A DNA stretch of 64,000 nucleotides from Lutimaribacter_A marinistellae (GCF_042648365.1 NZ_JBHRXI010000016.1:310001-374000), one strand, 5' to 3'. Positions 26,101 through 32,739 are shown, counted from the first letter of the stretch. The notes: generated by a model not told the origin, from the sequence alone. Program-made: numbers and translations.

Positions 26101-26602
26101 CGCCGCCGCCCCAGCTGGCCTTGAGCATCAGGGGATAGCCGATTTCATCGGCCTCGCGTGCAATGGCCTCCATGTCGTCGCCCAGCACCTCGGTCGCGGG
26201 GATCACCGGCACGCCGGCCTCCATCGCGACCTTGCGGGCGCTGGCCTTGTCGCCCAGCTTGCGCATCGTCTCGGCCCGGGGGCCGATGAAGGTGATGCCG
26301 TTCTGCACGCAGGCATCGACGAAATCGGGGTTCTCGGACAGCAGGCCATAGCCCGGATGGATCGCGTCGGCGCCGCATTCCTTGGCGACGCGGATCATCT
26401 CGTCGATCGAGAGATAGGCCGCGACCGGGCCCAGCCCCTCGCCGATGCGATAGGCTTCGTCCGCCTTGAAGCGGTGCAGGCCCAGCTTGTCCTCCTCGGC
26501 ATAGACTGCGACGGTCTTCTTGCCCATCTCGTTGGCGGCGCGCATCACACGGATGGCGATCTCGCCGCGGTTGGCGATCAGGATCTTCTTGAAATCGGTC
26601 AT
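23165..26602 (-). CDS. pyc: Pyruvate carboxylase
   Basis: 1145 residues, full length, from the ATG at 26600-26602. Domain order: biotin carboxylase (KILIANRGEIAIRVMRAA; ATP-grasp ASWGGGGRGMR; catalytic EVNPRVQVEHTVTE), carboxyltransferase barrel (TTMRDGHQSLLATRMR, VECWGGATFDVAYRF), allosteric/PYC_OADA region, and biotin carrier with IEAMKMETGIH near the C-terminus (biotinyl Lys in MKM). Makes oxaloacetate from pyruvate, bicarbonate and ATP; anaplerosis and gluconeogenesis. Single-chain alpha4 type, cytoplasmic. No neighbour in an operon. Confidence 0.97.
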   Translation of the reverse strand: MTDFKKILIANRGEIAIRVMRAANEMGKKTVAVYAEEDKLGLHRFKADEAYRIGEGLGPVAAYLSIDEMIRVAKECGADAIHPGYGLLSENPDFVDACVQNGITFIGPRAETMRKLGDKASARKVAMEAGVPVIPATEVLGDDMEAIAREADEIGYPLMLKASWGGGGRGMRPINGPDELVEKVKEGRREAEAAFGNGEGYLEKMITRARHVEVQILGDKHGQIYHLWERDCSVQRRNQKVVERAPAPYLSDAQREELCDLGRRICAHVNYECAGTVEFLMDMDSGEFYFIEVNPRVQVEHTVTEEVTGIDIVQAQILIAEGKPIAEATGMDSQDAIRLNGHALQTRITTEDPQNNFIPDYGRITAYRSATGMGIRLDGGTAYAGGVITRYYDSLLTKVTAWAPTPEKAIHRMDRALREFRIRGVSTNIDFVINLLKHPTFLSNEYTTKFIDTTPDLFTFKKRQDRGTKVLTYIADVTVNGHPETKDRPRPRADIKEPKPPAKRAEPLMGTRNLLEQKGPQAVADWMKAQRHLLITDTTMRDGHQSLLATRMRSIDMIRVAPAYAANLPQLFSVECWGGATFDVAYRFLQECPWQRLRDLREAMPNLMTQMLLRGSNGVGYTNYPDNVVQSFVKEAAKGIDVFRVFDSLNWVENMRVAMDAVIESGKICEGTVCYTGNMLDPDRSKYDLKYYVGMAKELRDAGAHVLGLKDMAGLLKPAAARQLIRALKEEVGLPIHFHTHDTAGIASATILAASEAGVDAVDCAMDAFSGNTSQATLGTVVEALRHTDRDTGLDISAVREISDYFEAVRAHYAAFESGLQAPASEVYLHEMPGGQFTNLKAQARSMGLEERWHEVARTYADVNMMFGDIVKVTPSSKVVGDMALMMVSQGLTRAQVEDAETDVAFPDSVIDMMRGNLGQPPGGFPEKIVTKVLKTEEPNTERPGKHLEPVDLEATRKELSEQLEGKAIDDEDLNGYLMYPKVFLDYMGRHRQYGPVRSLPTRTFFYGMEPGEEISAEIDPGKTLEIRCQAVGETDDKGEVKVFFELNGQPRVIRVPNRKVASASVARPKAEPGNANHVAAPMPGVVASVGVQPGQKVSAGDLLLTIEAMKMETGIHAEHDATIKAVHVQPGGQIDAKDLLVELE

Positions 26603-26716
26603 TGCAGGTTCCGCGTCCAAACTGTTTGGCGGTGGGTTTTAAGGCCCATCTTGCGGCGGGTATATCCGCATTTCTGGGCATGGGCGGCATGTTAACGCTC
26701 GCAAACGTCGGATAAT

Positions 26717-27853
26717 TCAGCGCAGCTCGATCGCGGGGGGCAAATCGGACAGCTTGGCCGCGCCGATCTGGCCCATATTCGCCTCCATGTCGCGGCGCAG
26801 GATGTCGATGACGTGATCGGGGCCGGGCGCGCCAAGCGCGGCCAGACCGAAGTGGAAAGCGCGGCCCGCCATCACGAAATCGGCCCCCAATGCCAGCGCG
26901 CGCAGGATGTCGAGGCCGCCTTCAATGCCGCTGTCGAAGATCAGCGGCAACTGTGTTGCGGCGCGGATCGCTGGCAACACCTCGGCCGCGCCGGGCGCGC
27001 CGTCGAACTGCCGACCGGCATGGTTCGAGATCCAGAGCGCGTCGACGCCTGCGGCCTCGAGGCGTTCGGCATCTTCGGCCCGCATCACGCCCTTGAGAAT
27101 GAAGGGGCCATCCCAAGCATCGCGCAGCCAGTTGACGTAATCCATGTCGGGTGAGGTGCGCAGAAGGTAGCCGATATGCGCGGTCGGCGGCAGGTTCTGC
27201 TGGGCAGAGACGTATTTGTCGAGCGTCCGCATGCGCGGCATGCCACGGCGGGCCATGCCCATCGCCCAGGCGGGACGCGCGGCAATCTGTGCCAAAAGGC
27301 GCGGGGTCAGCTTGGGGGGCTGGGTGAGGCCGGACCGGATCTGCCGTTCGCGCCGTGACGCGACGGGCACGTCCACGGTAAGCACGAGGGTGGTAAACCC
27401 GGCATCGCGTGCCCGGTTCAGCAGATCCTGCCGGATCTCGGGCTTTTTCGGCGGGTAAAGTTGGAACCAGGCATGTTTGCCAAGGTGCGGCGCGAGATCC
27501 TCGGGGTTTTGGCTCGCCACGGTCGACAATGTATAAGGTATGCCGACTTGCGCCGCGGCTCGCGCCAGAAGCCCTTCGGCGTCGGGCCAGATCAGCCCCG
27601 ACATGCCAATGGGCGAGATGCCGAAGGGCAGAGGAAACTCGCGCCCCAGCAGGGTGGTCGACAGGTCGAAATCGAGCGCGCCATGCAGGATCGAGGGCAT
27701 GAAGCCCACACGGTCAAGGGCCGACCGGTTGCGGGCCTTGGTCGCTTCGACGCCCGTTCCGCTGTCGAGATACTCCCACACGAAACGGGGCAGCCTGCGC
27801 CGCGCGCGCCACTTCAGATCCATTATGCCGGGATAGGTGCTGTGCAGGTCCAT
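26717..27853 (-). CDS. FMN-dependent alpha-hydroxy-acid oxidase (LldD/glycolate oxidase family)
   Basis: 378 residues from the ATG at 27851-27853; a second ATG 30 bp on is possible. FMN barrel with PSILHGALDFDLSTTLLGREFPLPFGISPIGM, active-site HAGRQFDGAPGAAEVLP (catalytic His, substrate Arg) and FMN phosphate-binding FDSGIEGGLDILRALALGADFVMAGRAF. L-lactate is the commonest substrate for this branch, but specificity cannot be fixed from sequence. Oxidised pyruvate would feed the adjacent pyruvate carboxylase (inference). Confidence 0.9.
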   Translation of the reverse strand: MDLHSTYPGIMDLKWRARRRLPRFVWEYLDSGTGVEATKARNRSALDRVGFMPSILHGALDFDLSTTLLGREFPLPFGISPIGMSGLIWPDAEGLLARAAAQVGIPYTLSTVASQNPEDLAPHLGKHAWFQLYPPKKPEIRQDLLNRARDAGFTTLVLTVDVPVASRRERQIRSGLTQPPKLTPRLLAQIAARPAWAMGMARRGMPRMRTLDKYVSAQQNLPPTAHIGYLLRTSPDMDYVNWLRDAWDGPFILKGVMRAEDAERLEAAGVDALWISNHAGRQFDGAPGAAEVLPAIRAATQLPLIFDSGIEGGLDILRALALGADFVMAGRAFHFGLAALGAPGPDHVIDILRRDMEANMGQIGAAKLSDLPPAIELR

Positions 27854-27925
27854 GACTGCAGTTGACGTGCGCGCAATGAGATTGTCCAGACCGCAAAGGC
27901 TGAAATCGCGCGGATGCGCCCCCAT

Positions 27926-27962
27926 GTTAACCTGCGTTAACGTTCTGTTAACCAAGGTTAAC
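27926..27962. promoter_or_regulatory. Four helically phased GTTAAC boxes, with a CtrA-type TTAA-N7-TTAAC site
   Basis: GTTAAC occurs at 27926, 27936, 27947 and 27957 (steps 10, 11, 10 bp), so all face the same side of the helix. The middle pair gives TTAA-N7-TTAAC, the alphaproteobacterial CtrA consensus. The site is 21 bp upstream of the unknown gene at 27983 and 73 bp upstream of the divergent oxidase. Confidence 0.6.
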
Positions 27963-27982
27963 GAATCGGGAGGCGTGCGAAG

Positions 27983-28435
27983 ATGGGCGAGGTCGAACTT
28001 GCGGCGCTGCTATGCGCCTTTCTGGCAGGCAGCGACGCAGAGACACGGCAGTATTTCGACGTGAACGGCATCTCGCGCTACGTCCGCGTCGATTGCGAAA
28101 CCGAAAGCCATGTCATCGAGATCGGGCTGGATGGCAAATCCTCGTCGCGTGACAGCGTGCACCAGGCACTGTTCGCGGCAAGCCTGACCGGCAAAAGCCC
28201 GGCCGTCATCCTGATCGACCGGGACGGCCATGAGGGACGTTTCGAATATGAGATGCGCAAGGTGGCGCCCGCGGCCGGGGTGATATACGTCACCTGCAGC
28301 CAGGCGGCGATCGAACGGTGGTCCGCGACGGCACCCTCGCGGGGGCGCAGTGGAAACGACCTGCCACGCGGTCAGGCAGGGCTGGCCTGCGATTTGCGCG
28401 CGCTCCTGCCCGAGCAGGTGGCCGAGGCGGGTTAG
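27983..28435 (+). CDS. Unknown protein, possible PD-(D/E)XK-like fold
   Basis: 150 residues. Not recognised. The pattern of strands and a helix, RYVRVDCETESHVIEIGLDGK then SVHQALFAASLTGKSPAVILID, with acidic residues at the ends of two strands and a Lys, vaguely recalls nuclease-like PD-(D/E)XK folds, but the key residues are not clearly placed. C-terminal ~40 residues are low-complexity. No signal peptide. It sits behind the phased GTTAAC array and before the LexA box of uvrD, so a CtrA- or stress-linked role is possible. Confidence 0.7.
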   Translation: MGEVELAALLCAFLAGSDAETRQYFDVNGISRYVRVDCETESHVIEIGLDGKSSSRDSVHQALFAASLTGKSPAVILIDRDGHEGRFEYEMRKVAPAAGVIYVTCSQAAIERWSATAPSRGRSGNDLPRGQAGLACDLRALLPEQVAEAG

Positions 28436-28455
28436 GGTGGAACTGAATTAGGGTA

Positions 28456-28470
28456 GAACAATTGCTGAAC
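28456..28470 (+). promoter_or_regulatory. LexA (SOS) box upstream of uvrD
   Basis: GAACAATTGCTGAAC fits the alphaproteobacterial LexA site GAAC-N7-GAAC (GTTC-N7-GTTC on the other strand). It lies 41 bp before the uvrD ATG, a normal place for a repressor site. A further GAAC is at 28440. Confidence 0.7.
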
Positions 28471-28511
28471 ACGGCTTTTCTTGGAGCCCGCGTAACTGTA
28501 TCTTGTGCGGC

Positions 28512-30953
28512 ATGAGCAGTTTTGATGACAGCGACGCGTTCGAGAGCGCCTCTCTCTCGGCCCGGGCAATGGCCGCGCGGCCGATGCCCTATCTCGACGA
28601 TCTGAACTCGGCACAGCGCGAAGCGGTGGAGCGGCTGGATGGCCCGGTCCTCATGCTGGCGGGCGCGGGTACCGGAAAGACCAAGGCGTTGACGGCGCGG
28701 ATCGTGCATCTGCTCAATACCGGCACCGCGCGTCCGAACGAGATCCTTGCGGTGACATTCACCAACAAGGCCGCGCGCGAGATGAAGAACCGCGTGGGCC
28801 GGATGCTGGGCCAGCCGGCCGAGGGTATGCCGTGGCTTGGCACCTTTCACTCGATCTGCGTCAAGCTGCTGCGCCGGCATGCGGAACTGGTGGATCTCAA
28901 GTCGAACTTCACCATCCTCGATACAGACGACCAGCTGCGCCTGCTCAAGCAATTGGTGCAGGCCGCGGGAATCGATGACAAGCGCTGGCCCGCGCGGATG
29001 CTGTCAGGGATCATCGACGACTGGAAGAACCGCGCCTTGACGCCGGACAAGGTGCCGGCCGCCGATGCGGGCGCTTACAACCACAAGGGTGTGGAGCTTT
29101 ACGCCCAGTATCAGCGTCGGCTGATCGAGCTGAACGCCGTGGATTTCGGAGACCTGCTGTTGCACATGGTTACGATATTCCAGGCGCATGAGGACGTTCT
29201 GGCGCAATACCAACGCTGGTTTCGCTACATCCTTGTGGACGAATATCAGGATACCAACGTCGCCCAGTACCTCTGGCTGCGCCTGCTGGCCGCGGGGCAT
29301 CGCAACATCTGCTGCGTCGGCGACGACGACCAGTCGATCTATGGCTGGCGCGGCGCCGAGGTGGGCAACATCCTGCGGTTCGAAAAGGATTTCCCGGGGG
29401 CGCATGTGGTTCGCCTGGAGCAGAACTATCGTTCGACCCCGCATATCCTTGCGGCCGCATCAGGTGTGATCCGGGGAAACCAGGGGCGGCTGGGCAAGGA
29501 ATTGTGGACAGAGGCCGAGGAGGGCGAAAAGGTCCGCCTGATCGGCCATTGGGATGGCGAGGAAGAGGCACGCTGGATCGGCGAGGAGATCGACGCGATG
29601 CAGGGCGGCACCCGCGGGATGCGGGCCTATTCGCTCGACGAAATGGCGATCCTTGTGCGCGCGTCGCACCAGATGCGCGCCTTCGAGGACCGTTTCCTGA
29701 CGATCGGGCTGCCCTACAAGGTGATCGGTGGTCCACGATTCTACGAACGGATGGAGATCCGCGATGCGATGGCCTATTTCCGGCTTGTCGTCTCGCCCGA
29801 GGATGACCTGGCCTTTGAGCGCATCGTAAACACGCCCAAGCGTGGCCTGGGCGACAAGGCGCAGCAGACCATCCAGATGACCGCCCGCGCCAATGGCGTG
29901 CCGTTGGTTGAGGGCGCGCGGATCGCGGTCGAGGAGGGCACAATCAAGGGCAAGGGGGGCGGCGCGCTGCGCGAGCTGATCGAGGGGCTGGCGCGCTGGA
30001 GGGCTGTTGCGAAATCTGAGCTAACACTGGGTGGGCGCAGGCCGCGATCTTTGCTTGGTGAAGAATACGATGCCTCTTTCCGTCAGGATAATGATGACGA
30101 GGCAGTGATTGAGCGGGATTCTAACGAACTAAGATATGACCACGTAGAACTAGCGCAGATCATCCTGGATGAATCCGGCTACACGGCGATGTGGCAGAAC
30201 GACAAGACGCCCGAAGCGCCGGGGCGGTTGGAAAACCTCAAGGAACTGGTCAACCAGCTCGACAATTTCGAGAACCTGCAAGGGTTCCTGGAGCATGTCA
30301 GCCTGATCATGGACAACGAACAGTCCGAGGAAGGTGCCAAAGTGTCGATCATGACGCTGCACGCCGCCAAGGGGTTGGAGTTTCCCGCGGTGTTCCTTCC
30401 AGGTTGGGAGGATGGGCTGTTTCCGTCGCAGCGATCGATGGACGAATCGGGCCTCAAGGGGCTCGAGGAGGAGCGGCGGCTGGCCTATGTCGGCATCACG
30501 CGGGCCGAAGAGGTCTGCACCATCTCTTTCGCCGCGAACCGGCGGGTCTTCGGCCAATGGCAGAATGCGCTTCCTTCGCGTTTTATCGACGAGCTGCCCG
30601 AGGATCATGTCGAGGTTCTGACGCCGCCGGGCCTCTATGGCTCGGGCGGGGTCGCATCGACCATCGACAGCCGTGTGGCCGAGGCCAATGTCTATAATTC
30701 TCCGGGATGGAAACGCCTGCAGGCGCGCCAGGGTGAACGTGGATTGAGCCAGCCGAAGGAAAGCCGCAACACGGTGATCGACCTGACGGCCGTTGCAAGC
30801 TTCACCACGGGCGAACGCGTGTTTCACCAGAAATTCGGCTACGGCGCGGTAACGGGCATCGAAGGTGACAAGGTCGAGGTGGATTTCGACAAGGCCGGGA
30901 CCAAGAAGGTGGTGGCCCGGTTCCTGAGCGCCAAGGACGACGTTCCGTTCTGA
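28512..30953 (+). CDS. uvrD: UvrD/PcrA-family DNA helicase II
   Basis: 813 residues from the ATG at 28512 (the TTG three codons earlier is less likely). SF1A helicase motifs: Walker A AGAGTGKTKALTARI, Ia FTNKAAREMKNRVG, III DEYQDTN and DDDQSIYGWRGAE, V/VI VSIMTLHAAKGLEFPAVFLPG and EERRLAYVGITRAEE. C-terminal FHQKFGYGAVTGIEGDKVEVDFD is the UvrD tail that binds RNA polymerase or partners. 3'-5' helicase in excision and mismatch repair. Residues ~500-548 are an anomalous low-GC (about 50%) stretch with rare codons (CTA, AGA) inside domain 2B. Confidence 0.95.
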   Translation: MSSFDDSDAFESASLSARAMAARPMPYLDDLNSAQREAVERLDGPVLMLAGAGTGKTKALTARIVHLLNTGTARPNEILAVTFTNKAAREMKNRVGRMLGQPAEGMPWLGTFHSICVKLLRRHAELVDLKSNFTILDTDDQLRLLKQLVQAAGIDDKRWPARMLSGIIDDWKNRALTPDKVPAADAGAYNHKGVELYAQYQRRLIELNAVDFGDLLLHMVTIFQAHEDVLAQYQRWFRYILVDEYQDTNVAQYLWLRLLAAGHRNICCVGDDDQSIYGWRGAEVGNILRFEKDFPGAHVVRLEQNYRSTPHILAAASGVIRGNQGRLGKELWTEAEEGEKVRLIGHWDGEEEARWIGEEIDAMQGGTRGMRAYSLDEMAILVRASHQMRAFEDRFLTIGLPYKVIGGPRFYERMEIRDAMAYFRLVVSPEDDLAFERIVNTPKRGLGDKAQQTIQMTARANGVPLVEGARIAVEEGTIKGKGGGALRELIEGLARWRAVAKSELTLGGRRPRSLLGEEYDASFRQDNDDEAVIERDSNELRYDHVELAQIILDESGYTAMWQNDKTPEAPGRLENLKELVNQLDNFENLQGFLEHVSLIMDNEQSEEGAKVSIMTLHAAKGLEFPAVFLPGWEDGLFPSQRSMDESGLKGLEEERRLAYVGITRAEEVCTISFAANRRVFGQWQNALPSRFIDELPEDHVEVLTPPGLYGSGGVASTIDSRVAEANVYNSPGWKRLQARQGERGLSQPKESRNTVIDLTAVASFTTGERVFHQKFGYGAVTGIEGDKVEVDFDKAGTKKVVARFLSAKDDVPF

Positions 30954-31075
30954 GGAGTCGGGCGCTCCCGCCCCCTGATCATGCAGCGAAGCTGCACGCC
31001 CAGGCGTTGGGCGTGGCATGCGGCCTGTCGCCCGCATGCGGTATCGCGTGAGTGGTGGAATTTCCCGAAGGATGA

Positions 31076-31146
31076 GCGGCGGCACCGTGGGGAGGACCGG
31101 TGCCGCCGCAGAACACTGCCCGGGCAAGGGAGGAGACAGCCAGGGC
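31076..31146 (-). ncRNA. CcsR-type small RNA, unit 4 (distal, degenerate loops)
   Basis: Two hairpins on the minus strand. H7 (31118-31146) has loop TGTCTCCTCCCTT. H8 (31076-31109) is a perfect 12-bp GC stem (GCGGCGGCACCG) with a shortened loop GTCCTCCCCA that keeps only part of CCTCCTCCC. Same two-hairpin plan as the proximal units. Confidence 0.6.
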
Positions 31147-31185
31147 ATTTCGGTTTTCCGGAAAATGCCGGAACGGACCGAGGTG

Positions 31186-31225
31186 ACGGCGCATCCGACA
31201 GGAAGGGAGCACTGCGACGCCGCCA
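31186..31225 (-). other. Decayed CcsR unit (half)
   Basis: At the position expected from the ~110-bp period (loop centre about 31205) there is AGGAAGGGAGCA (31200-31211, plus strand) flanked by GGCGCA and TGCGACGCC, a broken version of the GGGAGGAGG loop with an imperfect stem. Looks like a fifth unit that lost its motif. Confidence 0.35.
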
Positions 31226-31299
31226 GCACTGAAACTGCGCAGGTTCAGTTTGGGTTCCCGTCTTTTCGAACTTTTTTGGGGAGTGACGAAAAAGAGGAA

Positions 31300-31374
31300 G
31301 CGGCGACGTCAGGGAGGAGGAAGACGCCGCCGCTCTCTTTACGCATCCGGGCAGGGAGGAGGAGGCCCGTCTGC
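31300..31374 (-). ncRNA. CcsR-type small RNA, unit 3
   Basis: Hairpin H5 (31348-31369, loop CTCCTCCTCCCT) and hairpin H6 (31300-31333, 11 pairs with one G-U, loop TTCCTCCTCCCT). H6 is followed on the minus strand by CTTCCTCTTTTT, which could end the transcript. Confidence 0.75.
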
Positions 31375-31409
31375 ATTCAGTTCCGGCCTGTTGGGCCGGT
31401 ATGGGGTGC

Positions 31410-31482
31410 GCGGCGGCGCTAGGGAGGAGGAGGGCGCCGCCGCTGTCGTGCACGTCCCGGGTAGGGAGGAGGAGAACCCAGG
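31410..31482 (-). ncRNA. CcsR-type small RNA, unit 2
   Basis: H3 (31456-31482, loop CTCCTCCTCCCT, one mismatch in the stem) and H4 (31410-31443, perfect 10-bp GCGGCGGCGC stem, loop CCTCCTCCTCCCTA). The CCTCCTCCC loops are anti-Shine-Dalgarno sequences. Confidence 0.75.
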
Positions 31483-31515
31483 GTGCCTCGATCCGGCTTT
31501 TGGCCGGAAAAGGGT

Positions 31516-31586
31516 GCGGCGGCATCAGGGAGGAGGAAGATGCCGCCGCGAAGGTCAGACCCTCAGGGAGGAGGAGGAGGGCCTGA
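31516..31586 (-). ncRNA. CcsR-type small RNA, unit 1 (next to ccaF1)
   Basis: H1 (31555-31586, 10-bp stem with a G-U pair, loop CTCCTCCTCCCT) and H2 (31516-31549, perfect 11-bp GCGGCGGCATC stem, loop TTCCTCCTCCCT). It starts 21 bp after the DUF1127 stop. In Rhodobacter sphaeroides four such RNAs (CcsR1-4) are processed from the transcript of a DUF1127 gene (ccaF1) driven by RpoHI/RpoHII. Here the layout is the same. Confidence 0.8.
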
Positions 31587-31606
31587 TCTCGTGTGTTCTG
31601 TCGCGC

Positions 31607-31831
31607 TCAGCGCGCGGTTGCCTCGTAGGCTGCCTGAATTGCGATGCGCTTGATCATCGAGCGGTGCAGGCCCAGATCGGCCAGCTCGCGACCCGAAAGT
31701 GCGCCGAGTTCGTTTACGGTCTGGCGATAAAGCCGGTAGCGGGCGATGCGGGTGCGAAGCGCGCCGATCCAGCTGTCGAGGCTATCGGTGTGCGATGCGT
31801 GCGTCGCTGTGAATTCTGTCGTTGCGGCCAT
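31607..31831 (-). CDS. ccaF1: DUF1127 small protein, CcaF1-like
   Basis: 74 residues from the ATG at 31829-31831; upstream ATGs at 31864 and 31921 lie in or at the promoter. The C-terminal half (RTRIARYRLYRQTVNEL, then LSGRELADLGLHRSMIKRIA) is the DUF1127/YjiS domain, a short Arg-rich helical segment. The R. sphaeroides counterpart CcaF1 is a small RNA-binding protein that affects levels of several RNAs. The downstream array of CcsR-type hairpins on the same strand supports the assignment. Probably stress-induced through an RpoH-like promoter at about 31893-31921. Confidence 0.85.
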   Translation of the reverse strand: MAATTEFTATHASHTDSLDSWIGALRTRIARYRLYRQTVNELGALSGRELADLGLHRSMIKRIAIQAAYEATAR

Positions 31832-31892
31832 GTCTTTTTTTACCTGCGTCGTCGTTCGCGTCATGCCGCGTCGTTGGCGGCGTGTTGAGATT

Positions 31893-31921
31893 GAAAATAG
31901 GCAAATGCTGCGGGTGCACAA
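31893..31921 (-). promoter_or_regulatory. Candidate promoter of ccaF1-ccsR
   Basis: Minus strand TTGTGC (31916-31921), 15-16 bp, then CTATTTTC (31893-31900). The weak -35 with a CTATTT-like -10 resembles RpoH-type promoters known for this locus in Rhodobacter. It would give a leader of about 55 nt. Confidence 0.45.
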
Positions 31922-32175
31922 TGGCTGGCATGCTCAACGCTGCTATGCAGCAATTGCATGGATTGTTGTTAGAAATCATCCGGTTGGCAAAATCAGCATG
32001 AAAATAAGGGGTTTCCGCCTCCCGGTCAGACCGTGTGGTCTGTCGAGTGAATAAAAGTTGACCTTGGGATAAGCCTAAAGGTTACGCACGGTGACGTTTT
32101 TTCGGTCCTTGACGAAACGGCCTCGAGATCCTTCGAGCGCAGAAACTTGGCTGGTCGTCGGCCTTGAACCTCGTA

Positions 32176-32201
32176 TGGGAAATCGTGGGACGGATCTGGG
32201 A
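32176..32201 (+). promoter_or_regulatory. MraZ-box-like repeats, cluster 1
   Basis: TGGGA at 32176, 32186 and 32197 with 5- and 6-bp spacers, i.e. the TGGGN-N5 triple repeat bound by MraZ in E. coli. Far (~640 bp) from mraZ, so it may serve an upstream promoter. Confidence 0.45.
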
Positions 32202-32482
32202 GCGGCTCCCCAAACTTCTTCGTCTTTCTGAGTTGCGGGTTCGTTGGGGCTGTGATTCGTCCCTGATTTGCGAGGCCAAAACGGGAACATGTTGCGCAGC
32301 ATTCGGATTGCTGAAATTTTTCCGGGAATTCGTGGGCAAGTATCTGGGAAGGCACGCATGTCTACATATCGCTGTTGGGCAGTTTCGCGCGTCTATATGT
32401 TCCACTTTTTTCGTTCATGATGACGGGCGAGAACGGCTTTCTTTGCGCGTCGCTACAGAAATTCCCAAACTGGGCTATTGAT

Positions 32483-32507
32483 TTCCATGAATTCCCATGG
32501 CATCCCT
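32483..32507 (-). promoter_or_regulatory. MraZ-box-like repeats, cluster 2
   Basis: On the minus strand AGGGA, TGGGA and TGGAA recur at exactly 10-bp steps (plus-strand TCCCT 32503, TCCCA 32493, TTCCA 32483), with another TGGGA 20 bp further (32463-32467). It lies just upstream of the expected start of the dcw leader RNA, a fitting place for autorepression by MraZ. Confidence 0.45.
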
Positions 32508-32533
32508 TGTTCATCCGATGAGGACGAGGCGAC

Positions 32534-32739
32534 ACAACGGGGCCAACGGAAAAATCCACCCCGGAAACGATAAGAAAAAAACGGTTTCATACAGGCAGCT
32601 CCTCTTCATCGAACAAAGAGATCCGGCGCGCGGGCGAGCAGACATCCCCCCAGGTGGCGCGCGCAGTCGGACACCCCGCAAGGCGGGTAAAGGCGGCGGG
32701 TTGATCAGTGGCAGCAGATCAACCCGCCGTTTTCAGTTT
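32534..32739 (+). ncRNA. UpsM-like leader RNA of the dcw cluster (5' end approximate)
   Basis: In R. sphaeroides an abundant ~206-nt RNA, UpsM, arises from premature termination in the mraZ leader. Here a strong intrinsic terminator ends at about 32739, just before mraZ, with GC-rich structured sequence before it (GGCGCGCGGGCG / CGCGCGC and CACCCCGCAAGGCGGGT hairpins near 32.63-32.69 kb). The 5' coordinate is set only by the known length, not by a visible promoter. Identity rests on position and terminator. Confidence 0.55.
32695..32739 (+). terminator. Strong Rho-independent terminator in the mraZ leader
   Basis: Perfect 12-bp stem GGCGGGTTGATC (32695-32706) and GATCAACCCGCC (32717-32728) with a 10-nt loop, followed by GTTTTCAGTTT and then Ns. 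It should strongly reduce read-through into the division genes. Confidence 0.85.

Larger units (their letters stand above)
30954..31606. other. 653-bp region with no protein gene: CcsR small-RNA array and hairpins
   Basis: No credible CDS. On the minus strand it holds the CCUCCUCCC hairpins described separately. Near uvrD, strong hairpins without U-runs lie at 30983-30995 (GCAGC/GCTGC), 30995-31015 (CACGCCCA/TGGGCGTG) and 31016-31039 (GCATGCGG/CCGCATGC); these may end the array or the uvrD transcript. Spacer hairpins lie at 31383-31399 and 31492-31508. Confidence 0.8.

Noticed and set aside
31250..31600. GGGAGGAGG repeats considered as a CRISPR-like or tandem-repeat array
   Set aside because: Repeats sit in hairpin loops with compensating stems and are not equal-length repeats with unique spacers.
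30979..31888. Several plus- and minus-strand reading frames over the CcsR array
   Set aside because: They run through GC hairpins and read as low-complexity Arg/Gly/Glu; the hairpin pairs explain the sequence better.
32026..32481. Small reading frames on both strands in the mraZ leader
   Set aside because: Overlapping frames, no family features, no ribosome sites, and lower GC non-coding composition.
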